Origin: Lasiosphaeria ovina
Taxonomy: Eukaryota; Ascomycota; Sordariomycetes; Sordariales; Lasiosphaeriaceae
Assembly: GCA_033439765.1 (NCBI GenBank)
Contig: JAULSN010000011.1
Coordinates: forward strand, 496,001 to 560,000
DNA: 64,000 nucleotides
Reading direction: 5' to 3'
Position 1 is the first letter of the stretch. Each line of letters begins with the position of its first letter. The notes under the pieces were generated by a model. It was not told the origin of the DNA. It saw only the letters and a program-made list of their open reading frames with translations, and searched no databases. Shown here piece by piece: positions 21,025 to 31,965 of the stretch. The position numbers and the translations under genes are program-made.

Positions 21025-22103
21025 ATGAACCTACAGCCAGAAGTGGGATAAGAGGACGCGTCACCGTTTTTCTGACTTGGACTTTGGAGCTGCAAAGACT
21101 CTTGTTCTTTGCATGACAGGAGTTGGAATTGACATTGATTGGGATTGCATCGTGTTCGTACCTTGCCTATACAGGGCGTTGTTTGGCCGTAGCGTTGTTC
21201 GGGTTCTGAATTGCAAGATGTTTAATGGAAATTGTTGCTCCAGCTCCCTTCGAGTCTGAGGCTTGGTTCGGGGCCTGGGAAATGACATCAGGTGCGCTGG
21301 TGGTCGGTCTGTGCCCAAGCCAAGCCCGTTTTGGTGGGGGCACCTACAACAAAACCACCAATTTCCGAGTTTACAGCGCGTCGATAGGGGATACACCCCG
21401 TATCCGTATCACGTCAAAGCATCAAAACACCAAAGACAATATTAACCCAGTAACTTCACTGCCACGATCGCTGCTCCCCAAACCAGCTATGAGCATTTAG
21501 AAAATTAGCGATTTATATTCCGCCATCCGCAGCGGTGTTTAATAGTAGTAAGTAAGTAGTGGTATGTTCGTGTCGTCAGCCGCCGCGTAATTACAATCGG
21601 TTCTATAGAACCAGGTATCTGAGTGCGCCCAGTGACAGCAGAGACGAGCAGCTGCTAACTACTGCCGCCCAAGCGTCCTGGGTCAAAATCTGCTGTCCAG
21701 AGCAGTACAGTGTGACTAGAATGAGAGGCGAGTGCAAGCTGAAACCATGCACATCATTCACGTCGTTGGCTCCATAACCTCCTCCTCGGCCACCTTCCGG
21801 AACCTAGATGATATCCCATCCTCCCACCAGCTTCCACTGCTCCATATTACATCTGTCCGCTCATACAAAGGAGATTGGGCTCGGCAATGGCCAAGTGTTT
21901 AGAAAACGAGCGACGATCCGGCGCTCGCTGTGTCGGTGTCGCCACGTCAACGATATTTGTGTGTACCCGTTCAGGTATTGGTAAGAAAAGGGGGGCCCAG
22001 TGAGGAGTCGCGAAAAGCGAGGGGGAAAACCCTTCCAAGACCGCCAGTGCTCCATGTTCATGCTGACCCGCTGCTGGCCATCTTCATCATTTCGTTCTCG
22101 CCC
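21025..22103. other. Intergenic region between convergent genes
   Basis: About 1.08 kb between the 3' ends of the membrane-protein gene and the 952-residue gene. No RNA gene, repeat or convincing ORF was seen. Confidence 0.5.
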
Positions 22104-24962
22104 TTAGCCAGAGTCATCCCACCACCCGGCCTCAACATTGGGCTTGTAATTGCCAACGGCGCTCAGTCGAACTTGCTTCTTCCTGGCAATCGGATTGGGC
22201 ATGGGGAAGGCATCGGGAGAGATGGGCGAGTCTGGGCGTGGAAAGCCGTTTTGGGTGTCTTCCTCCTTCGCAACGTTCTCGGGTATTCGAGCGTGCGCAT
22301 CTCTATCGTCCCTTCGGCGTGTGCCCGTTTTTGTATCGGCATTGTCGTCGCTCTGTCTCAACAGACTGTCGCCCCTCCCGCGTGGCTTGGCCCGCGTAGA
22401 AGTGGAAGCCGGTGCCGCGTTTCTGTCCTGGGTCGATGCCCCTGACACAGACTCTGCACTCGCCCCTGGGCTCGACTTCCTGCTCTGCGCCCCTTGACCA
22501 GCGGAGGAAGAAGAGTAGTGCATCGGGAACCCGTCTCTGCTGTCGTCAAATTCCAAAAAGTCGCTAAGGTCTGGGCTCGGTTCCGCCGTGTCCAGTGCTG
22601 ACGCGCTCTTCATTGGCCGGTCCATCATCAACAGAATCTGTCCACGGCCTGATCCCTTTTCCATTCTGTGCTCGCTCGACCCGCTGCTGAGTCGAATTTG
22701 AGGTTGCTGGTGCGGCCGGGCGGTCAGGGATCCTGCTCCCGTCTCCGCGTTGCGCATGGTGCTCATTGAAGACTGCCTCGACATGCCACTGCTGTAGACG
22801 CTACTCTCATTAGTAGTTTCACGCTCCAACAGGTGGTCCTCGTTATCCAGATCCTCTTCGAACTCGGCGATTATGTCCTCGCGCATCCGAGCCCGCTTCA
22901 ATCTAAGAGCTGCCAATAGCATCTCTTCTTGCCGCGTGACGGCCATGAAGCGACCGCTGCTGGTATCCTGCAAACTGCTGGCGGTGCTGCTCCGACGGGT
23001 TCCCTTTACCGCGCCTCCGCCGAGGCTTTTGCCGCTGCTGGTTGATCTGGCGTCGAAGGTTGCCATGGAAGTGTGGTGGCTTTGCAGGTAAAAGTCGACG
23101 CTGGTCGGCGATAGCGGCGGCGTAGGTTGGTCAGACGCCTGGGATGCTATGGACGGCCGGTTGGCTCGATGTTTGGGGGGAGTCGGAAAGTTGTCGAGGC
23201 GTTTATCGGCGGAACCGAGCCAGTTGGAGAGCTGTGACGGGTTGCTCTTGGGCACCATGCTGATCGCCTTGGCCTCGCGGCTGCTGGGGCTTTGCATAGT
23301 TTCGTACGAGACAGTTCGAGAAGTCGATGTCGTGTTGATGGAGAGCCGCGACATCTGGTGTGACAGCGGCGGTGATACTTTCTTGGTCGAAAAGTTTGGC
23401 AATATGGAGCTCGACCGGGCACCAATCTTTGGGGGGCCTGCTGCCGCTGCGCCTTCGGGGATCGGCAGGAACTGGGGGTTCGTCGCGAAGCTTGTGCGCT
23501 TGGGCATCTTTGGACGGCTTGTATCCTGGGGAGTGACAGGTATGGAACGTTGGGATATGGCAGAGCGCGGGCTCGTGGGACTTGTCTGCCCATCGCTCAA
23601 CGCCGGGACCGCCAGAGAGCTTTTTGACGAAGGCTCATAACTGTCATCCTCGGAGTCGGACGAAAGCGCGAGCACGCTGTTTTGCTGCAGATCGATGTCC
23701 GTGAGGCTGCGGTCCGTCCGTTTCGAGGCCTTGGACGTCCTCGTATGCCGGCTCGAGATGCTGGCGCTATCGGCATGTGGTGAGATGAGGCCCAAAGGGC
23801 TCACAACCCCGGCCAATTGCATGTCGGAAGCGCTACCTAAGGGGGATGCCTGCTTGGCTGAATAGGGAGAGCGGATTCCATTGGGCGGGAAAGGCGACAA
23901 AAACGCCCTCTCGGAACCGTTGCCGAGCGGCGGTTGGTAAACAGGGATATGGCGATCGGATGACAGGTCAAAGCCGGCATTGGGCCCCGAGTTTATCTCC
24001 TTTTCCAAAACATCGGCGAACGACAGCTGTTCGTAGTGGTCGTATAGGTTGAAGAGATTGACTGTGGACTTGCTGGGATTGTGCCGCCCACCAGCCAGCG
24101 CACCCGCAGCTGCCAAATCACGCCTGGTTGGAGGGAGTTGCTGGGTCTGGGGCATTGGCTGTGCTTCAACAACCGGAGGCAGTTCCCGCAGCGACTCTTT
24201 CGTTGCCTTCTTCTTGGGCTTCCTCACTAGTCTGTTTGGAGTCGGCGGCTGGGGTGTATCCGGCGACATGGACATCATAGAGGGCGATGTAGTCATAGAT
24301 TCCGGGCTGAGCACCGGGCCCTTCTGTGAATCTGGCTTTGGGTGTCTCGAGAACTTTGACCGGGGCAACAAAGACGAGAGATCTAGCCTCGTGGGCTTCT
24401 TTTTCGGCTTCGTCTCGGCCAAGCCATCCATGTCGAGGAGGGCGTGCGCCTTGGGCGGGAGTCCTTTCGCCATGGCCGAATTGGAAGTCTGCTGGGATAT
24501 CGAGAGTGGAAGCTTCGACTTGTCGTAGTATGACGTGATGGTGGAACTCGATTGGCGTCGACGAAGGCTCGACGCGTCGGTTGTGTCTCCCATTGCCGTG
24601 TGGTTATGGTTGTTCAGGTTCCTAGGTATTATCTCGGATTCTTCCTCCCACCGGCGCTCGGGCCTGGCCCTAAAGACGGCCGGCGCATCTTCGTGCGCGA
24701 TTCCCAGGCCGGTCCCGCCTCCATCGGTCTGGCTCGGCGTCGCCTCGGATACGGAAATGCTGATGCCCGAGGCTGACCGTGACTCCCAAGTCCACTTTGA
24801 GTCGACGGAAAGGGATGGCGAGGAGTCGATATTGATCTCGCCCGTGCCGAGTATTTTCTGCGCCTTGGTGAGGGGCCCAGTTTTGGCCGTCGGAGGCTGC
24901 TGTTGCACGGGCTTGTGCTTCCGGCCCGGCAGCGGAAACAAGAATTTGGATCCGTGGCCCAT
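22104..24962 (-). CDS. Large intrinsically disordered fungal protein of unknown function, 952 aa
   Basis: A single open exon, rich in Ser, Pro, Thr and Arg with little predicted order. Islands of likely conservation are the N-terminus (MGHGSKFLFPLPGRK), a block near residue 300 (NLYDHYEQLSFADVLEKE), a helical basic/acidic block about 671-700 (VTRQEEMLLAALRLKRARMR...EDIIAEFEED) and the C-terminus (RKKQVRLSAVGNYKPNVEAGWWDDSG). Many SP/TP sites suggest kinase regulation, which is inference. I know no biochemical function for this type of protein. No signal peptide or membrane segment. It is flanked by a 7-kb gene-free upstream region that may hold an extended promoter or 5' leader. The long intact frame and absence of low-quality composition support a real gene. 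Confidence 0.8.
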   Translation of the reverse strand: MGHGSKFLFPLPGRKHKPVQQQPPTAKTGPLTKAQKILGTGEINIDSSPSLSVDSKWTWESRSASGISISVSEATPSQTDGGGTGLGIAHEDAPAVFRARPERRWEEESEIIPRNLNNHNHTAMGDTTDASSLRRRQSSSTITSYYDKSKLPLSISQQTSNSAMAKGLPPKAHALLDMDGLAETKPKKKPTRLDLSSLLPRSKFSRHPKPDSQKGPVLSPESMTTSPSMMSMSPDTPQPPTPNRLVRKPKKKATKESLRELPPVVEAQPMPQTQQLPPTRRDLAAAGALAGGRHNPSKSTVNLFNLYDHYEQLSFADVLEKEINSGPNAGFDLSSDRHIPVYQPPLGNGSERAFLSPFPPNGIRSPYSAKQASPLGSASDMQLAGVVSPLGLISPHADSASISSRHTRTSKASKRTDRSLTDIDLQQNSVLALSSDSEDDSYEPSSKSSLAVPALSDGQTSPTSPRSAISQRSIPVTPQDTSRPKMPKRTSFATNPQFLPIPEGAAAAGPPKIGARSSSILPNFSTKKVSPPLSHQMSRLSINTTSTSRTVSYETMQSPSSREAKAISMVPKSNPSQLSNWLGSADKRLDNFPTPPKHRANRPSIASQASDQPTPPLSPTSVDFYLQSHHTSMATFDARSTSSGKSLGGGAVKGTRRSSTASSLQDTSSGRFMAVTRQEEMLLAALRLKRARMREDIIAEFEEDLDNEDHLLERETTNESSVYSSGMSRQSSMSTMRNAETGAGSLTARPHQQPQIRLSSGSSEHRMEKGSGRGQILLMMDRPMKSASALDTAEPSPDLSDFLEFDDSRDGFPMHYSSSSAGQGAQSRKSSPGASAESVSGASTQDRNAAPASTSTRAKPRGRGDSLLRQSDDNADTKTGTRRRDDRDAHARIPENVAKEEDTQNGFPRPDSPISPDAFPMPNPIARKKQVRLSAVGNYKPNVEAGWWDDSG

Positions 24963-25179
24963 CGCGGGCGCGGGTGCACGACGACAGCGGCGCGCTCAAC
25001 TCCCGCCCGGATGCAAGCCGCCGGGACTATCCAAACCTTGTCGAGGGCTGTTGTCACCGTGACCAGTTCATGGGTGCCAATTGCGTGTCCACCTAGGCGC
25101 AAAGTAAACTTGAGGCGTCGAGCGGGCGAGGAGGCGGTGGAGAAGAGGCGGTTGTTATGTTATGGCGTGGTGCAAATAG

Positions 25180-25213
25180 TGGTGTTGGTGGTGGTGGTGG
25201 TGGTGGTGGTGGT
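25180..25213. repeat. (TGG)n microsatellite
   Basis: About eleven consecutive TGG/GGT triplets upstream of the 952-residue gene. Confidence 0.9.
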
Positions 25214-28200
25214 GCGGGAACGGGAACCGTCTTATTGTTATTAGCTCTCATTAGCCAGCCATGCAGATGCAGGATGGCAGGTCAAGAAAGGCGGTGGGAA
25301 TTTTGGATCGTCGCATTCAGCAAGCTGCCAATTTCGGGCTCCAAACAAGCACCAGCAGCAAGCTGGCAGGCGGCGGGCTACAGATACAGCTCCAGGGCAG
25401 CTGCGTTCCCGGTAATCCCGACCCGACCTAGCTGTGCGTTTAGTTCATCTCTCGCATGCAAGGGAATGCTGGATTGCCTGCAAGCCAAAGACAAGCCAAA
25501 GTCAAGCCAAAAACTCAGCAAAAAATACGATCGTGCAGTTTGCTCCAATTGCGTGCAGTCGAGTCGGGACGGCGGCCAAATTTTGACAAATCGTGCCTTC
25601 CACCCTTTCCCTGCTCCCGCTTCCCAGCTCACACGTGCTCTTTGTCGATGCCAATCAGCAACATCCCTGCACCTGGAGATAGTGAGCCCCACCCCCAAGA
25701 AAGACGTGAGCATGGGTAGGGTACTTGTACCTCGTACTGTAAGTCCTGCTGAGTGTGCAACTGACAGTGCCCGGGCAATTTGCGCGGCTTTTTTCTCATG
25801 GAAGGAATGACCCGGGCCGGGGACCTTTTTTTCAAGTCGCCCGCCCACAAAACGACCTCAACTCGACACCCAAAACATGTTCGGGGGGCCGACCACAAAA
25901 TCCCGTCTGCAATGGCACGAACTCCTTCATGCGGATCTGGACCTCCCAGGTATGGTATTATCCTGGTTAGTGACAAGGGCCTGAGGTGGGGGGAAAGTTA
26001 CGCGTCTCTGCCTGGTTTCCACCCTTCGCTCGTCTTCGGACTCAGTGATGGATTTGGTTCCAACGCCCGGAGCTGGAGTCGTTCGTTCTCCAGCCACTAC
26101 GGGCACCTCAGGTTTCCCGTTCACGCACTGTGGTTTGGATCCCACTGCTGACCGAATCCCCTGTGCGCTGGCCGCAGGGGTGCTGCACATCCCTGCTCGA
26201 CCCCTGTAGCTGTTCTGTTCTGAGCATGACTGACAGGTTTGCGGCAAGGGAGCAGCACTCGCCATGTCCGTCATCTTGAGGTTGTGTTATCTCCGTGAGG
26301 TGCTTGAAGAATTCGCGTCTTCACACAACCTGCGCAACCAATACCTATCTCTTCCCGAGAACTGGGACCTGCATGCACCAGGAGACGGGCGGGGAAAGTG
26401 GGCCTAGCTGAGCCCCGACGTTGATGCTCTGATTGCCAGCTCGCAGCCTGAAACCTCGAAATCTCTTTGGAGCCACCCTCTGGCGCTCGAGATCCGCATT
26501 CCAGCTTCCATGTTCACGTGGACCCATCCAGGACTTTTTGGCGCTTGTTGCCCTAAAACATCAGATCTGCTAAAACGCCCACAGTGGGCGCAATCATGAA
26601 TGATGTAAGAAACTAGCTAGGCATCCCTGCCTTATTTCGCCATGCAATCGGTACACGTAGAGCAGCGAGGCTTGCAACGATCGCCAGGCCCCAGCCCAGC
26701 CCCATCATTCGATCGGCCAAAACAAAAGAAAAAAAAAGCAAAGAAAAGAGAGAAATAAGACACCAACGGAGTATTCCGCAAAGCGAGGAAAATGACAGAT
26801 CTCGCCGCCATTGGCCAACATCCTCAATCCGACCACCGACTGGACGATCGGGTTCCCTTGAACTAGCCTCAAATGAAGCCATTTCCAGGCCACCCAGGTT
26901 TAATCACTGTGATGCAAAATCGTCGAGCAAGCAAGCGGACAAGCAAGTCCCGGTAGCACAAAGAGCAACCTGCTCAGGAGTTAGGGGGGCGGGCAGCAAT
27001 ATTGATGTGGGCACCTCACAGTCACAGCTTGCATGACTTCACAAGCTCGCGTTCAGCCATCCTGCTCGGGAAGGATTTCTCCCACAAAGGCTCAGCCAGG
27101 TTGAACTTTTGTGGTGCCAAACAAGGAACTACAAGCTGTCGATGCCTGCGACCGAAGCCCAAAGACAGCTAGCCCGGCCATTCGAGCTTCTCCAGATCCA
27201 GGGAAGGTGAGCCAGATTCCCCCGCCTCATGGAGCAGCCCGTCCGGAATCGACCAAACCAGCTCCGCAGCACGATGCCTCGCGCCCGCCATTGGGCAACC
27301 GCATCCCACAGTCTAAAAGTTCCAGGCGAACAAGGGGCACTGGAACTGGATCACCGACCAAGGAGAAGCACCAGTGGTCAGAGGACTGCAACCTCGGCAG
27401 AACTGGGCCGCATGCAACCCGTTCGCCGCTGATGTATCCTTGCGGGTCTCCCGTGTTTTGACGAGACTTACTAGTTGCGATCGAGTCCGGGGCAGACCTC
27501 GCTTGCGCATCGTCACTTGAGCAAAGGATGGGGAAATGGAGAAACGCGGCGAGACACATGCCCCCCAAGGCAAGAAGTGATCGACCCCCCAAGAGCGCCC
27601 CCAAATTGCAATTTGCATCGACCCGTCGATACGGTTCTTACATTATTGAGCATACGCACGGCGCGGCGCAGCCATGTTGTGCGACTACGGCTCGCCGCAA
27701 TGCGGATGTTGAATGCTCGAAGAGGTTTCTGAAGTTGTGAAGCTCTGAACGAAAGCAGCACAGCACGCCCAGTCGCACAGACCCGTTCAACGGCAACACC
27801 AGAGGTCAACTAAAAGCGGCCAAGCTGGGTGCACGGATCAGCAAAAAGTCTTGGAACATCCGCGATTTGCAGAAGAGGGGAAAGGTTTCGCGAGCAAAGC
27901 GCCGCCCTAGAGTTGCGAGTTGCGATGGCAAACCCTCTTTTTGTCCGTGCGCCTTCGTCCAGGAACACGACGGCCACGATTCATTGGACGGACGCGAGTA
28001 CTTTTCCTACTTCTCGAATCCCTCGCGAGGTCTCGAGCCGCTCTGTGCCGTTGCGCATTATCTCTGGCCTTTCTCACGGCCTGGTCGCTGTGACGCCACT
28101 TGACGAGGCCTGAGGTTGAGGAAGCGTAGGTTGACTGGTCCCAATCAGATCGAAACTATCGAGCTGTATCGTCGTCGGCCCTTCTCTGCCAAGGCTGTCT

Positions 28201-29859
28201 TGCTCGGTAGTGCAGGACCCCATTGACTGCGTTTATTGGCTTCCAAGACTCCGAGATACGCGAGCTGAGACATGGGGAAATAAAGCTGCAAACATCAGCG
28301 GCGCGGTTCCTAAGCTCCCGGCCCAGCCCTTCGTGTTTTTCGGGTCTGTCACGCGCAAACGCCTGGGGCCGAGGACAGCAAATCCGGCATTCCTCGCCCT
28401 TCCTTGAGTGGTCAAGGACTTGTGTAATGCGTTTATTGTGTGTGGGCAAAGGCGGCCGCCGGTGCAGCCCCCATTCCCTAGTTGGGGGCGGGATCGGGTC
28501 CCGGCAGCCACCTTTTCCCCCGCACGGAGTTTAGACCATCCGGACCACCTTCCACAGGACCATGGCAGCACAAGAGCTTGGTATCACGACATCAACACGA
28601 AGATGCACATTGATGCAAGAGCCAAACATTCTGGCCCTATGGTACGCCGCGCTGTGTTTGTCGCTGCATCTTCCAGCAGCCTCAGCCTCTTAATCTCCGG
28701 AATAATGGTGGACAAGCAAAGGTCGGGAACGAACCTTGAGTGACCAAAGTTTGGTCGCCAGCTTCCCCGCTCTCGGAATCGGGATTTACCTAGGCGGGCC
28801 GACCTGAAGTTGAAACCCCTTCTCCATGCTCTCAGCGCTATATCTTTTACCGCCAATATAGCCCTGGTCAACAATTGCCTGACGTCCAGCATTGAACGGC
28901 ATGTTCCATGTTTCTTTCCCTGCGAGGACCTGCCCTCTCTGTCCGCTTGAAACTGAACTTTGTTTTTTCGCTTGTTTTACAAGCCACACCTCCTCCTCCT
29001 TCCCCGCCTCTCAAGCCCAATGTCCGCACCCCTTTGGCTGTGTCTCTCCACCCCCGAACCGCGCGTCCCGGCATAGCTATAGCCAACCTCACACACACGG
29101 GCCTCCACAAAGCAAGGCTTACACGAATACGGCAGGTCTTGTGTGTCCGCCGTGCATGCCAGACCGTGCACCAGAGGCTCTCGTCCCTCTTTGCGGCTTT
29201 TGTTTTTCTTTTCTTTGCGTGCTTCTGGTTTCCACCTTTACACCACCCCCACCCCTTCTCCCTTCTCCCTTCTCCTTCCTTGTCGTTACATTCCGTTCCC
29301 GCACTGTTGGGCTGGACCTGCCTGCCCTGCCAGCCATCAACTGTCACGCAGGGCCCCGGCGTCGATGGCACAGCGCAGCGGTTACTGCATACGTGAGTCA
29401 TCAGTGGCGGCGTGCCACGGAGTGATGCAGGTTGAGGGAAAGTTGGCGAGACTTTGACACAACCCCCACTACTGCCATGTCGTCTGTTGGCGGCGGGACG
29501 AAAACTTTGCTTTGCTTTTGTGACTACTGTTCCCCGGCTGGCAGTCGAGTTTGTTGACAGACCAGCCGTGGCAAAGTTCCCAGTATTATTCGAGCAGTAT
29601 GGGAACGTGCTCCTAGCTCGAGGCCTTGTTAACAGTGACCTTTTGATGGTATCAGGCGTCCAAGCTGAAGCGTCTAGTTGCGAGTTGCAGGAATTAGTGA
29701 GCGTATTGATGAGTTTCTGCGGGTTGTGATCGAGTGTCTGGAGTGTCTGAGAGGCTTTGAATGTCTCCGATATGTCTCTCACGACCTAGCCAGGGGTGCT
29801 ATCTATCGCGGAATTGTAGGAACCAAGAGGGCGAAAAGGGAGAAAACGTAGCTTCCCGC

Positions 29860-31170
29860 CTCAGGAATGTTATACATCTTTCCCGGTAGAACCGGTGGCT
29901 GCCTGCTTATATATGATCCGTTCCGGTACTCCATGCCTGTTGTTGGTCCGGCACGACACCTTGCTTGTCAGAAAATATGTTCTCTTTAGGATGACAAAGA
30001 TAACGAGACCTGCACGAATGTTCTCCACATGTCTCCATCAAGAAAGTGTATCACTTAAGTCCCCCAAAAATAGGCATTATTGTTTGTATTTCTTTGTTTA
30101 CTTGCAATGACCAAACTTGTTTTATCTCGTCTACTCTAAGAGGGACTTCGATAGTTGATTAGATCTAATCTCACCAAAGTGAAGTGGCTCATACCCATTA
30201 CTATGCACACACTAGAATTAACACAATTAAGCACTTATCGCGGCACAGCAGAAAGTCAAACAAGTTGAACGGCATCGATAGAGTTATACCAGTTAACTTA
30301 ATTAAGAACCAACCGCCATACAAGACCAAAGTTTTCGCTCTGGGCACATAAAGCGCATGGCTCAACTATTGGTTTCCTTCTTCCAATCCCATTATTCTGA
30401 AATCAGAATATCCCGAACTATCATAAATGGCATAACTGGACAAACATGTCCAATTCGCTCTAATGAATACCTACACGACCCCCATAGATTTCAGTGCGTT
30501 TCCACTCGAGTCGAGCGCAACTAGAAACATTGCTCAGAACAATAAAATGTCAACTGCAGAGAGTTCTCGTAAACTCTTTGTATATTTTCAGTGGCCTCTT
30601 ACCTTGTCTCCTTCACTAGTCTCGTAGTCTTTCGGCCATGGCTCACCTAGTTGCTAGTCGTTCCCCTTGTTCCAAAGTACAAAATACCGGCCCCAGTGTT
30701 CCAAAGTCAAGTCCACAATTGTTTTAGCTCAAATTAACATGCCCGAGAGCCTTTCTCTTCCTCACTAACTCATACAGCACTGAAGACTCTGGATGCTTTC
30801 CAATTTGTTGAGCTTGAAAGCAGTGATGGATCGCAAATTGCGTACGGTTTCTCACGGATTCAGTCATAGGAAACTGCCCCGAGCCTTATGGTGGACTTAA
30901 AATGCATGTGCCCCTGCTATTCGAGACATTGCTATGGCTCATTCACGACGTGGAAATAATCGCTCCCGAGGGCACTGATCAAAATTCGATGAAGGAGGGA
31001 TTTGATTTCGGGATAATTTATTTTGCTTGTTTAGATGTCCATTGGATAGCAGCGAGAAACAAGAGTATTCATTTCATGTTAAGATACTTGTTTATTGTAG
31101 AATGTGTTAAGCAGTTCAGATCCTCTAATCCCGTCGGCGTGGTCTGTTCCGTTCCGGCTTGATACGTCAT
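29860..31170. other. AT-rich block in the gene-free region
   Basis: Base composition drops from GC-rich to AT-rich across about 1.3 kb with no open frame over 90 codons. CpA and TpG are still common here, unlike in the transposons at 42-53 kb, so it is not an exhaustively RIP-mutated repeat. Its nature is unknown. Confidence 0.45.
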
Positions 31171-31202
31171 ATTTCTCCCAACCTGTTATTGAGATAGATC
31201 AA

Positions 31203-31260
31203 TTAGCCGTAATGACCCCACGGGTTGAACCCATGACCTCATGACTGTGACTTTCACCGT
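31203..31260 (-). other. tRNA-like / B-box-containing sequence
   Basis: On the minus strand GTCATGGGTTCAACCCGTGG resembles a T arm with a Pol III B box (GGTTCAACCC). No matching acceptor and anticodon stems could be built, so it is at most a tRNA relic or SINE-like fragment. Confidence 0.2.
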
Positions 31261-31965
31261 ACTTTTTGCCCCTTCTCTTCTTGATTTCTTGTTTGAACAC
31301 GTCCTTGCCATTTCTCGCAGCCAGTGAGCACTGGGATTCGCCAACCAACAGGGACGTAACAGCGGAAGGGGCCGTGTTAGCCGCATTACCAGCCGCGTCG
31401 GTGGTGAAGAGGGCAGGTCTTTTGTGAGTGCAAGGGCTCCCCTATTAGCCTTAGCCGGAGCGAATTTCGGGTTGATCAGGGCGAGTTCGCCACTCAGGGA
31501 CAGATAAGCAGCCAGTGGCAGGGCCGGTGGGCTGCACGACATCAGGGCGCGGCGCTCAATGGGGGAGCTGGGTCGGTGGGGTTGGGCGGGGCGTGGCCGG
31601 GGACCCTGGGCACCCGTTAACGACCTGTCGGTTCAGGCAGGTGGGCCGCCCCAACGGCCACCAGCCAGGCCAATTGCGCGCTAGGAGAGCCCCCTAGCTC
31701 CCTGGCTGGCGAGATTGGCGATCGGGACAAGAGATTCGACGACCAGGCATTGGCCAGCAACGGCCGCCTACCTACGACCTACGACCGACTGCGACTCTGG
31801 TATCGTTACCTGACTGGAGATTCGGCCCACGTGCTTTCGTGAGATGCCGAACCGGATTCTGGGCGGGCCATGGGGAGGACGGCGGTTGCTTAAAATGGAC
31901 GGCGGCGCGACTTCAGCCAGGGGCGAATACTACCAAGGTCCAAGTCAGCATCAGCCAAAATCAAC

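Larger units (their letters stand above)
24963..31965. other. 7-kb gene-free stretch
   Basis: Only short, low-quality open frames occur. Noted contents are a (TGG)n tract about 25180-25213, a purine/A-rich tract 26722-26757, pyrimidine-rich tracts around 29210-29280, an AT-rich block about 29860-31170, and a Pol III B-box-like sequence at about 31203-31260. It lies upstream of both flanking genes (minus to the left, plus to the right), so long regulatory regions, an unannotated noncoding RNA or a decayed repeat are possible. Confidence 0.55.

Noticed and set aside
25157..25810. 217-codon frame with a poly-Gly start
   Set aside because: It begins in the (TGG)n microsatellite and shows no conserved block.
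28868..29782. 304-codon minus-strand open frame in the gene-free stretch
   Set aside because: Basic, Arg/Lys/Cys-biased composition with no domain; its opposite strand gives similarly long frames, typical of chance frames in GC-rich DNA.
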